Source: Climacteris rufus (taxonomy: Eukaryota; Chordata; Aves; Passeriformes; Climacteridae). From it: DNA of 64,000 nucleotides. The position numbers and the translations under genes were made by a program. Location: assembly GCA_013398175.1 (NCBI GenBank), contig VZRZ01006460.1, positions 68,110 through 132,109 of the forward strand, written 5' to 3'. This document shows, piece by piece, positions 21,717-33,400 of the stretch. How positions within the stretch are numbered: position 1 is the first letter of the stretch; every line of letters begins with the position of its first letter. The notes under the pieces were generated by a model. That model saw only the letters and a list, made by a program, of their open reading frames with translations. It ran no database searches and was not told the DNA's origin.

Positions 21717-24700
21717 ACATATAACATTGGCATTTACAGTGAGCCTTTGAGACTTGCTTTATTTGCACGGTAAAAACACACTGCAGAGTCACGGAGCAAT
21801 TTTCATTTGCACCTATGCTCACTTAGTTCTGAGATATTACCTTCAGAAAAAGTAATTTTAGTTATATAAGCTCTGGTTGGGAAGAGGGAGGAATAAATTA
21901 TTATTGCATACCTGGATCATACTTGCAATGCTGCAGAAATTGCACCCCAAAACCTATTCAGCTGTTGAAATTAAAACTGTAGTATTACAGCTTTTGATAC
22001 TTACTCTCTGTGAGAATACACTGGTCATTAAAGTTATCAGACATTTGGGTTATTCTGTGGGATGAAAAGCTTTTGGTATTTTAAGCCTCATCCTGTCTTT
22101 ATTACTTCTTCCATAATCTGTAAGATTGTACATACCTATTTCATGCTAATTTAAACTGAATTGAAGAGGGCTTCATTACCCCTGTCATTTTTCATTACCT
22201 GGAAATGCCTTCTCTAAATTACATAAAGTGTATTAGTGACTTGGATAGCATTAGCTCTTCATTCTGTATTAAAATATTTGAGGACTTGTATATGCCAGCT
22301 CCAGTGCCTCTGTTTCAACACAGGGCTCTACATACAGGTGATTAATAGTAAAATTTAACCACCTCTGCTAAATACAAAGCACAAACTTATTTTTTTCTAT
22401 TTGTACAAATTCTTCCATGAAAGGGTTACTATTTGCTATTCTTCTAGTCACAGAAAACTTCCATTTACTTCCCCTCACCCCACCCCTCTGATTCATGTCC
22501 TGAGAAAAGAGTGAGTTCTGAAGATGTGTCCCAATCACATGTCCAATGAGATCCAGTTGTGTCCCCACCTCACTCCCAGCCTGTAGCCAAATGGTTTCAT
22601 CCCTGTCCTGCAATGTGGAAGAGATCACTCTCAATCCCCTTGGCTAACATCTCTCCCACGTGTCCCACTTTTGTATCAGTAATGAGGAGTGAGGCTTTCT
22701 TTAAAACATCTGATGAGTTTTCTGTGAATAACACATTTCACACCAGGTGGTTAGATGTGCTCCTGGCCAGCCTGACCCCAGTGTTCCAGGGAATGGGAGG
22801 GGGGACACCGTGGGCATGCCACCGTCTTAACTGCTGGAGCACCCTGCAAGGTGACACAGACAAGAGGAAGCCACCTCGGGGAGTTTTGGGCAGCTCTGGC
22901 CATGCACAGACATCAGAAGGCCTTGGGACGAGTGAAATGGAGAAACCTCCCCTCCAGCAATCTCTAATGCTGACTTGAAACCAAAGCACCTCAAAGAGCA
23001 GCAACACCTAATTCTTCCCACCTCGTCTCCCATATGTGCAGCCTTCCTTCCCAGAGCCACTAGAAGTCAGCATCATTGTCCTTCCAGCAGCTGCTCCAGA
23101 ACATTTTAGAGCTACTGTCTTCATGTTAGAGAAGTCCTGTCTTGTGCTTTAGGCAAAGACAGATCCTCAGCAGTACCTAAGTGCACTGCTGCAAGCCAAG
23201 GGCCCCTTTCATAACCTTGCAGAGAAACAGCCACTGCCACATGGCACTAACAATGGTGTTGATTCGTGCCAACAAGAAGAAATCCTTGGGTTGAAACTGT
23301 CAAATTAGCCAACAGAGTAACATCATAATCACACAGCCTTTTGAAATAATAAAAGCAAGCCTGTTCATTTTCTTCCCTGTTCTGTGGGTCTTGGAACACG
23401 CGCTTCTGAGCTATTTTCAGCCTTTCTGTAGTCCTAAATGCCAAAAAAAATGCAGCCATTTTTGAAAGAATTGTAATTCCCTTGCAATCTGTTGGGATCA
23501 AGACCTGTTTACACAAGCCAGTCCTTTCAAAATTACTCATAACTTATGAAAGACTCAGCACACCTATCTCATTCCCTCCACACCAGCCGACTTTTCCCTG
23601 ATAATAAAAATATCCCAGATGCAAATAATTTCACATAGTTTCAAGTTGCTTATAAAATTATCACTCTCGTTTCCTGTGTATTTGCACAGTAAGACACTCT
23701 GTGGTGGACAGGAGGGAATTCTGTGGATGTCCTCTTCCTGATATTAATATAGTTTAGGTGATGTCCTGATTAATTAATGCAAACACCATTTCAGCAAAGT
23801 GCTCTGCTGTTTCCAGTGTCATCAGCTGCCTGCAATGCTGTTGACCTCCAGAATGACCAAGAGCAGGTTACTCTGCACCAGTTATTATTTTCTGCAATCA
23901 TTGGCCACTGCATGATTGCAGAGTAGTTGCCATCGAGCCCCAAGGCACCTTTTCAGGCTGCTGATGCTCAGTTAACATGCAGCTGGTCAATTTTTGTTTG
24001 TTAGCTGTTCAATATTTAGCCCCAGGCGTTACTTGCTGCGCAGCTCTTAGCCTAGATATTCAGAGCTGGGGAAGTCAAACAGTTCATAAACCAACAAACA
24101 TGGACTGGTGGTGTTACTAATGTTGTGCCAGTCAGGAGGTGGTGAACTAGGCAGAAAGAATAATGAGTACTGAGCTTAGGTATCCATTCAGGTTTAGATG
24201 CTTACAACCGATTTATTTCTGAATAATCCAGAATTCCAAGCCAGGAAGTACCATTTGTTTATCTAGTTTGACCTGCTGCATGGCACAGGCTATTAAATTT
24301 GGAGCAGTTACTATGGCATTGAATTTTAGCACTTGGCTTTATCTGGAGCCATGTTTGCATGGTGCTATAAACATATATAGTCCAGTTGGGCTTCAGAGCA
24401 CACCTGAATGCTTTTGAGAAAAAAAAAAAAAGAGATGCTTTGCTCCATGACAGCTTGTTTTAATCATCTGCTGCTAACAAGTAGTGCCTCATTTCCAGTT
24501 CCACTGGTCTCAACTTCCAGCTCTTTGTCCACCATAGTAAAAAATCCTGTGTACCAATAAGAAAATTCAACCCCCTTTTTTTCTTTCTAAAATGATAGAC
24601 AATACTCAATTTTTTTTTTCTTTTTTTAGTGCAAAGTTGTCTCCTTTATCATCATTTTGAGAAACTCGGTATTTGCCTCCTTCAGAGTCCTTCAGCTTTT

Positions 24701-25680
24701 ATGCTGGAATAGCATATCAGCTCTGGCTTTAAAATCAGCCTTGTTGCACTGGTCTTCAGTCTCCTAAAAAACTAGTTCTTTTGTCTTCTTTCTCTTTTAG
24801 AAATGTGCTGGACTATCATGCACTAGGTTCTTTAAAGCAATTAGCTAAAAATACCCCACCGAAACCAAGAAAAACAAAGTAATAAAACACCCCAACCAAA
24901 ACTTCAGTTTGAACACCCAAAATATTTGAGGCGATCAGACTAACCAGATATTTTGGGAAATACTAACTGAAAGTTACTAGAATATTGAATAATAAGTTAA
25001 ATTTGGAAGTGGTTTGGGAGCTGCCAATGAATGAAAGCAGAAATGCTGTTTCTCCCCCAAGGCAGCGCAGCAAGGGTGGGGGCTTGAGGCGCAGCAAGTT
25101 CCTTTCCATTCAGCCCCCGTTTCTTTCATCTCTCCCTGACCTACACTGACAGCTGTGACAAAAAGTCACAGTCAAGCCTGCTGAACCGTAACTTCTCTGG
25201 AGTTTCAAGCCTGAGAGTTTCTGAAAAGCAGCTGTCTTGCACAAAGCTGCACAGAGAGCAGCAGAGGCTGCCCCCACAGAGACCCTCTGCTCGGCAGCCA
25301 CAGTGTGGGAGGCTGAAGGGGACAGCCACAAGCACCACCCCAGCAGTCCCTGAGCCCTAGGATCCATTTTTCTGTCAGCAAAAGCCAAAGGGAATTAAAG
25401 CAACAGAACTGCAGGAACAGACATATGGTTTCAGTACCAGGTGATTAAAAAAAAAAAAAAAAGTAAAGAAAAGAAGGGGGAAAAAAAGAGGGCAAGGTTT
25501 GCTAGCGTCTCTGACCAAAGAATCTGGAAAAAATAGGATTACTGGAAGGTCCTGGAGTTAGGGGGCTTCAAAGAGCAGCAACAGGCTCAGGTCCCCTTCC
25601 ATCTGTTCAAGTAATGCTCCATTTTCAGACCAGGGACTGGGTTTCTTCTCCTAATGGCTCATGAAGCAGTGATGGCCCTG

Positions 25681-25702
25681 AATTGACCTGAATTGACCTG
25701 AA
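25681..25702 (+). repeat. Tandem AATTGACCTG repeat (10-bp unit)
   Basis: Two adjacent copies of aattgacctg, followed by aaaac, sit about 30 bp before the LTR start. This is a local duplication. Confidence 0.6.
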
Positions 25703-25732
25703 AACTAGAAGCTACAACCTTGTTCTCCTTCC

Positions 25733-27414
25733 TGTATTGGGTTTGTTGGCAAGGTTTGGGGAGGGAGGAGGAAAGGGGGGAGTTACAGGGTTATCTTCTG
25801 TGAGGAGCTGCTGCAAGATTCCCCCATGTCTGACAGAAACAATGCCAGCTGGCTCCAAGACAGACTTGCTGCTGGCCAAGGCTGAGCCCAGCAGTGACAG
25901 TGGTGCCTCTGGGATAACAGATTTAAGAAGAGGAAAAGTACCCTTCATAGCTGCAGTTGGAGAGAGGAGTGAAAATCTGTGGGAAAAACATCTCTGCTGT
26001 CACCAAGGTCAGTGAAGGAGGGGGAGGTGGAGCACCTTCAGGTGCTGAAGCAGAGATTCCCCTGTAGCCCTTGGTGATGGTGAGTCAGGATGTCCCCTGC
26101 AGCCCATGAAAGTCCCTGGGGGAGCAGGTGGATGCCCAGAGGAGGCTGTGACCCCATGAGAAGCTCAGATTGGAACAAGCTTCTGGTAGGACCTGCGCCC
26201 CTGTGGAGAGAGAAGCCCACACTGGAGCAGGTTTGCTGGCAGGATTTGTGACCTCATGAGGGACCCACACTGGAGCAGCCCGTTCCAGAAGGACTGCACC
26301 CCATGGAAGGAACCCACACTGAAGCAGTTCATGAACAACTGCACCCTGTGAACTTTACCGGAAAAGTTCATGGAGTGTAGCAGCTCTCTTGACAGAAGCT
26401 GCTGCTTTTGAGCTTCAGGATTTGGTGGGAAGAAAGACAAGGCAAAGTCCTCAGCCTTCTTCCTCCAATATCTGGACCCTCTGCCTGAGCTGTGGTAAAA
26501 TCCCATATTTCCCTTGTATTACCTGCATCCATACTTCAGATGCCATATATGGCTATGTCCTGGAAAGTTCCCCTCCACTGGTCACTTTGAACTACGCCAT
26601 TTCCCATTGGGTGTTTCCTGATCCCATCTCCCTTTAAAAGAGCCCTGCAGGGCTTCCTCCTCGCTCTTTCTTCTGGGTTACTCCAGCCACCTGGATATCT
26701 CTGGACCCTCAGAATGCAACACTGGACTCACACTAAACGGCTGTTATCCCAGGGAAGAGCCCTCTGTCTAAGCCTTTTATTCTCGTCGGCACTAGTACAC
26801 CACGCCTGGGGAAACTCTCATCCTAGAGGAGCCAGCAGAAACAGATTATCTGCGGTAGCTAGGACTCTGTCCACTGGGAGAGTTATACAACTCATCCCAG
26901 CAGAGATTCTGCTCACATAAAGGCGCTGTCGCTACCTCGAGAGCATCCGGGTTAAGCGCCTTTAATGGAGGACTGTCTTCCATGGAAGGGACAACACTCT
27001 GGAGGGGAAGAGTGTGAAGAACACTTCTCCTGAGGAGGAAGGAGCAGCAGAGACAACCTGTGACGAACTGATTGCAACCCACAATCCCCATTCGCTATCC
27101 CCCTGCACTGCTGGTGGGAAAGAAGTGGAGATTTTGGGAATAAAATTAAGCCCAGAAAGGAGTGGGGAGAAGGTGCTTTTAGGATTTGGTTTTATTTCTC
27201 ATTACCCTACTCTGATTTGATTGGCAATAAATTACACTTATTTCCCCAAATCAAGTCTGTTTTGCCCATGACAGTGACTGGTGATCGATCTCTCCCTGTC
27301 CTTATCTCGACCCATGAGCCTTTCATTACATTTTGGCTCCCTTGTCCAGCTGAGGAGAGAGTAATAGAGCAGCTTTGGTGGGTACATGGCATCTAGCTGG
27401 GTCAACCCACCACA
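25733..27414 (+). mobile_element. Solo LTR, ERVL-like avian endogenous retroelement
   Basis: The element begins TGTATTGGGTTTG and ends CAACCCACCACA, near-inverted termini of the TG...CA kind. The 5-bp flanks CTTCC (25728-25732) and CTGCC (27415-27419) differ by one base, which fits the 5-bp target duplication of ERVL elements. The internal sequence resembles an LTR I recall from many bird genomes, with repeated phrases built on cccacactggagcag and an AATAAA at 27226-27231. No gag, pol or env sequence is present, so this is a solo LTR left by recombination. It carries a nested insertion at 26376-26964; without it the LTR is about 1.09 kb. The family name is not assigned because no library was searched. 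Confidence 0.8.
26376..26964 (+). mobile_element. Nested insertion in the LTR, probably a second LTR
   Basis: The host LTR is interrupted after gaaaagttcATGGAG and resumes at ATGGAGgactgtcttcc, so the 589-bp insert is bounded by a perfect 6-bp direct repeat (26370-26375 and 26965-26970). Joining the flanks restores LTR-like sequence. The insert begins TGTAGCAGC and contains an ATTGG box near 26606 and a TATA-like tttaaaag at 26633-26640, as in an LTR promoter. It ends CGCCTTTA rather than the usual CA, so the right end has mutated or the element is of another class. A 6-bp duplication is typical of ERVK-like (alpha/beta) integrases. Confidence 0.6.
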
Positions 27415-30400
27415 CTGCCCAAAGTCAGGAGAGGTTGAGAGTAATTCACCTTGAGCCAGTACTGCTGAGAAACAGCCACCTCTGCCGAACACCCTTCCTT
27501 TGGGTGCTGTGCTCTGCATAAGAGTCACCATAGTCCAGCTGGATGAAGGCCATGAATTGCTAAGAGGAAGGTAAAAACCTGTTCCTAGAAACCTCACAGA
27601 GATTCCAGAAAACAGCAAGGGAGGGGCTGAAGTTCCAGCTGTTCAACCGGACAGGCAATGGCACAAAATGTCCTTTATTTTGTCTGCTCATGATTCAACT
27701 TGACTAAGTGGCAAAGGTAAGCCTAGGGTTCTACACAATTTGTCTGCAAAATGAACATTTTCTGAGCTCTCTGGCAACTGGTAAGTTTTTGGGACTGGGA
27801 ATGGCAATAGGCTGATCTATCTCTGAGGCTCAAAACAGGTATTTTTCTCTACAAACACAAGAAGTTTTTCAAATCAATAGCATTGACAGTGCTTTCCATA
27901 GCAGGAATTAAGACTGATTTCCAGGTGAATTTCTGCAGAGAAAAAATGCCTCTTTTTACAAGGTTATGTGGATTTGAAGCATTACAGAGAGACATAGACA
28001 CAAGAGGAACAGGGAAGGTAATGGAAGAAAATACACCAATCAGCACAAGCCTTGAGCCCCTAAGTAGCACAAGGCATTTATTGGCTTGCAGCTAAGAACT
28101 ACAAGCAGCTACCAGAAAAACCTTGTCACCCTCATGAGTCACACAGGGACATGCTACACTCACTCAAAATGAAAACAAAATCATCCATTTCCTGGAACAC
28201 TACCAGCACAAAGCCTAAGTGAAGTGACAGGATACAAGAAGAAAGGCTGGTAGAAGAATAAAGAAGGTCAAGAGTGTCTTTCAGTTGGTTTCCTCTGGCT
28301 ATGGAGAGAGTCTGGCAGGTCCCAAGAGCCACAGGGCTCCTGGGGTCACTCAGAGCCCCCACTGGAGCTTCCCAGGCCCGTGCCGGCATTGCCAGGGTCC
28401 ACCCGCACTCATCACCCGGCGCCTCTTAGGCGCCCATCTAACCTATTGCTCCGGAGCCTGGCTTTGTCCCCACTGAGTCAAAGGGGGAAGGATTTGGGTC
28501 ACTGTGAGCTTTTGTTAGAAAGGTTCCTTAAATTAGCTCCTCTGTTTGAGATAAAGGGAAGAAAGAGGTCCATCTTTATTTTCCCCATTCACCCACTGTA
28601 ATTACTCCATCTCATCCCTGTCTGCTATTCACTGTCTCTCAGCAAGGCCCTGGCAGCCAGGTCACAGGTCAGCACGGAGGACAAGCCCCTGCTTCCATGA
28701 AAATGATTGAAATGTCTTAAGTGCAGCTTCCAGAATGTGCCAATCCCTTCTGAAAAACTCAACTTGGTGAACCACACCTGTAGTGACATGGCGAGGAGAC
28801 CACAGGTCTGGAAATCACTGCTCCTGCACTTCTTTTTCTGGTGGTCACTTGGTATGCTCAGGATCTCAGGAAAACAGTTAATATACCCCAAGTCTCTTTG
28901 TAGTGCATTGCTTTATTTCTCCAGATTATATAGCAAGGTGAATTTATATAGCAATGTGATTATATAGCCTTGTGAATTTTCAGATCTACTCATCTGCCTC
29001 ATTTGTATATTTTTATTTAATTCAATGTGTAATTTTTCCGTTGTTATTATTAGTCACAGGATAATTGTAGTTTTTCTGTAAGGCCTGGGAGAGGATCTGA
29101 CCCGTACATTTCGTATTACAGCTAGTACTTGACATGTGCACAGATGTCTTACAACCCCCTTACTTCTTGTGATATGAGTTCCTCTATTTTACACAGAAAT
29201 TATTTCCTGAAACAACTAACTCCAACAATTAAAACACTTGGTCTTGGGTTCCCATTTAGCAGTAGCTGCACCAGAAGCCAAATTCCCATATTACACTCAG
29301 ACATCCAACAGGATTTGTTATTCCTGTGTTGAGTCACCATGTCTGGGTTTAGATACCCGCTATGAAGAACCAGAAAACTCAGATTATCAATAGAAAGTAT
29401 TTGTAATAAACAATTGCCAGTAGCCCACAAGTTTGGACACATCAAAACCAGGCCACCAAATGGTCCACAAATAACAGAGGTGACACATGAATCAAGAGCT
29501 GAGACCTATTAACCCAGTTGTCCTTGGGACATTAGAAACTACAGGAAACATGAAGTTATCCCAGTGGCTGGAAAGGGGGCTCTGGTGGAGAGAGGAGTGC
29601 CGACATCAGGGCTGCTCATCACCACCTCCAGGTAACAACATGGTGAGCTGGTGTCACTAGGAATGTTTTTGCAAACCAAAGGCAGAACAGACTTATCAAA
29701 TGCTTTAGCCTCCTCTGCTTTCTGAGCAGCCATCTTGGCCCTTCCTCAAGGCCGTGGCTGCTCCCTCAGGCACAGCAATGCTGGCACGGCACGCTCAGCC
29801 TTCCCTCTGCCTGCAGCAGGGGCACACAGCTCCAGTGGCAGCTGTAAATCTAAGCTTGGCACAGTAGGTCCAACTACTGGGAGCAGCTAATGTTTCCTTG
29901 GCACCCTCACCTCTGCTGTCACCACCCTCACTATTTCCAAGCATCAGCTTTCACATCTGCTGATTTTGTTTGGGAAATCCAGGAGCTGATCTGCAGAGGT
30001 GCCAGGTGTTCAGAGCAGTACTTAAAGCTGCTGGGCATGCCAGGGAAAGTGATCAGATAGGAATCCTGCAGGACAGGCACCATGTAGCTTTGCTCTGTTC
30101 AAAGATACTTACAGGTATGGGAATCAGAAGGTCCCACTGCAAGTTATCTCACTGAAGCAAAGAAAGTCCCTGGGGATATTACTGGACAGCATGGATGAGG
30201 CCATATGAAAAAAATGTGACTTTGAACTAAACGTGACTGAAGCATTCAGAAACACCTGAGTGTATTTATGTCCTGTTTTTTTCCCATTCAAAATAAATAA
30301 ATAGGCAAAGAAAGCAGTGGCATGATTCTTGCTCAGACAGGAACAGGCTCCAGTTCTAATATGAGGCCATCTTCTTGAGCAAGATATTTTTTATTCATAG

Positions 30401-33400
30401 TTTAAGCTTAAAGCAAGAGGAGAAAGTCACACTGTCCAACCCCTGACACACACACACACAACTCACTCAGGATTTTGTGATGCTCTGGTGAAATTATCCT
30501 ACTTAAAAGCAGCTTCCTGCCCTGTACAAAGATGCTTATTTCAGAGATGTGCAACTCAATATACACCTAGATCCACCTCGCAGGATCCCATGGCTGTGGG
30601 ACTCCCACATTCCTTATGCAGCTCCTTCCAAAGGAATCTGAGGACACAGACCTTCAGTGTTGCTGTTATGAGCATTATTAATGCAGATCAGCAGCCCATA
30701 CAAGTACATGACACTTACATGAGGAACTGTCCCCAAAATGAAGTGTAACCTCTTGTGTCCAATGGATGTTCCCGGGAGATTATAAGGACTCATAACTCTT
30801 AGCTTAAGTAGAAGTGGGATCATAGAATTATTCAATGTGAAATAACATTCCATTTGATTCCCAGGGACCAAAGTCAATTTTTGTCTGCCAGCACCAGCAG
30901 GATTATTCTGCTCCTGTCCAGGCAGAAGGAACTGACAGCTGACACTCAGAAACCTCTGCTGTTTCTCTCCTTGACAAGGCAATAAAAGCCCAGGTGCCTC
31001 AAGCACGGCACTGTGGAAAGGCTTTGGTGTGGAGGATGTGAGCAACTTTGGCTACCCCAGTTGACAATGCTGTTGCCAGAGCAAGTTCCCAGGCTCTCTT
31101 CTCCGGATCCATGCTTCCAGAGGCATCACGGAGTCACAGAAGGAAAAGCAGTCCTTGTAGGATAAGCTCTTATTTTTCACTCTCACACTTCACTCATATT
31201 CCAATGCAAGCACTGTACTATTTTTCTCTTCTTTCTACCATGCTGGCAGCTTTATCCCTGAGAAAAATTGGCAATAGATGAAACAAGACAACTGGTGTTT
31301 TCACTTGTGTTTTCATGTAACTACTAATATTACAAGACCCATGTATTGTTGTGTCTCTCTTCCAGATAGCTCCTCTCCTAAACCACGTCCAGACAGATCT
31401 TCTCCACTTCAGCTAAACCTCAGGGTGGGATTTGCATGCAGTGGTGAAAATGCCCTAATGGGGCTGAGTCCCACCTGTGGTAGTTACATCAGTGACCTCC
31501 CTCCTCTGAAAGAGAATCTAAAGGGTCTCATGGGTTTCCAGCCCTGTTCCCAGTACTGATGGGGGGATGGAAAGTGCCCTCAGATGGCATGAATCTAAAA
31601 GGGATGGCTGCAGGCACTTGAGAGGATTGGGTTGGAGAAAGAACATTTAGCATTTAGCAGGGTGGATTTCGACAGTGTAAATCAGGGGGCAGTACCTTAC
31701 TAGAGGACACAGAACACATACAGATTATTTGGCAACACTGGGATAAAAAAATATTAGGAAAATTGCAATTGGTCAGCTATTGTAGGTGTCTACAACATGT
31801 AATTTTTGCTGAAAGAAGTTTGTTTGAGAAGATGCACATCAAAACATCCTGAAACGAAACCTGAGGGAATTTGCTCTGTTAAGCCATCAGTGCTGAGGCA
31901 CTGGAGCTGGAACAGTTTTTCTAGTTGAAGGTACCACACCATTAGGTAACATCTTCTGGTACAAGCAATAAACTCAAAAAAAAGAGGTAGCTATGGGGGT
32001 AGGCTAAAAGAAGCAGATGTTGTCGTCCCTCTTTTAGCCATTTCCTTTCCCTAAAAGGGACTAACAGTTTTTCTACAAGTCCAAAGGAAAGGGAAAAAAC
32101 CCCAAAACACTAAGCCCGGTTTCCTTTAGTAGCACTTTTAAACAGGACAGCAGCAGATGAGCACTGAACACCCACCACTCTGATCTTACAAGGGGGGATC
32201 CCTGGGATGAGACAGACAAGCCCAGGAGAAGTGGTTTTATCTTTCCCTCCCCCATTCTGAAGGGGTAGGGCCTATCAGGGAAGAGAAGAGCTAGCTGGAA
32301 TCTTGAATGCCTTAGGACTACCACAGCAGCAGCTGCCAAAAATGAATCTGCTGCCTCCCTGCTATGCTACACAATGTACAAAATCCTAACAAGACTGTGA
32401 TGAGAAATATCCTGTTTACCTGGCCATGAGGGTAGCAGTCACTCACTCTGCAAGAGCCATGCTGCAGATGCCAAAAAATTGTCTAATAGCAGCTCAATAG
32501 TTGTTATCTTTTTCTCTTCACTGTGCAAGCTAGAGCTGGGTTTGGATATTAGTGCATTACAGCTAATGAACATTGCATTCAGTTAACAGAGCTGGTAAGA
32601 ACAAAAGGAATGTAAGAAAGCACATAGGAGGGTTTGATTTTGCAAGTTGAAGTTTGCTTTAGTTTATCACTAGAAAGTCCCAGATGACAGTAGAAATTCT
32701 CCAGAAATATTTGCCCTTTTGGAAATTTTGTAGGAGCTATTAAATTATTTCCCATACTGTTTATATACATCCTCTCCTTTTTTTCAGATTGACTCTGCTG
32801 GGGATTTCCATTAATTTCATCAGGCAGCACTTTTTAGTACTTCTAAATGCACTGTATAGCACGATAAATATGACTCTGGACAAGAGCAGAACTTAGATCA
32901 GCTGCTTCAAGACACAAATATCTGAGTGATCATTCTTTCCACGACACAATTAAGTTACTGCACAATTGATTTTTTTCCTTGTCTTTTCTCAGTAGGCTCT
33001 ACTGCTCCTATCTCAGAGAGGCAGAGAAAGCATCTCTAAGAGGAAGAAAAGAATCAGGAAGAGAGATGTGAGGTTTAAGTTGCACTGCTGCCTGTGATAC
33101 ACTGTTATATCTCTGGGCTTCTTTAATGGGAACATCAGTCTGGGGACGTTGCACAGGGGCAGCTTACAGGTCTGCCACATATCAGCACAATTCTGTTCAC
33201 TTTAGTAGTTTTCCCCAAAAGTCTATGATCATAACTATACCTTGGCAGCCCACCCTAGAGCAATGTTGCCTCCATTGCTCTATTTGGGCACCAGAAAACA
33301 TACACTAAGCTCATCTGGCTCATTCCCAAGCCTAACACTTGCATGCACTTCCACAGTCTTTGCCAAATCCATGTCTTCCCAATTGAGAGATTATTTTTCT

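Larger units (their letters stand above)
16957..21735 (+). other. LIN28B: LIN28B 3' UTR
   Basis: This region follows the TAA stop and has no credible coding sequence. It holds five let-7 seed matches in about 4.8 kb, whereas about 0.3 would be expected for a random 7-mer on one strand. Poly(A) hexamers occur at 18433 and about 19665, and a final one at 21711 follows a T-rich stretch. A UTR of more than 4 kb with several let-7 sites is known for mammalian LIN28B. An assembly gap interrupts it, and a TG-rich and a trinucleotide tract lie near its 5' part. The 3' boundary is inferred from the hexamer only. Confidence 0.7.

Noticed and set aside
27238..27618. 126-codon minus-strand frame at the end of the LTR
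   Set aside because: It spans the LTR boundary, which would not be expected of a real gene, and shows no gag, pol or env resemblance.
30614..31045. 143-codon minus-strand frame in the intergenic region
   Set aside because: No recognisable domain, no exon-like borders, and ordinary composition. Frames of this length are expected by chance in 64 kb.
31420..31441. 17-bp sequence containing ATTTGCAT shared with 61844-61860
   Set aside because: A shared 17-mer in 64 kb is not far from chance expectation and the flanks do not align. The octamer itself also occurs elsewhere by chance.
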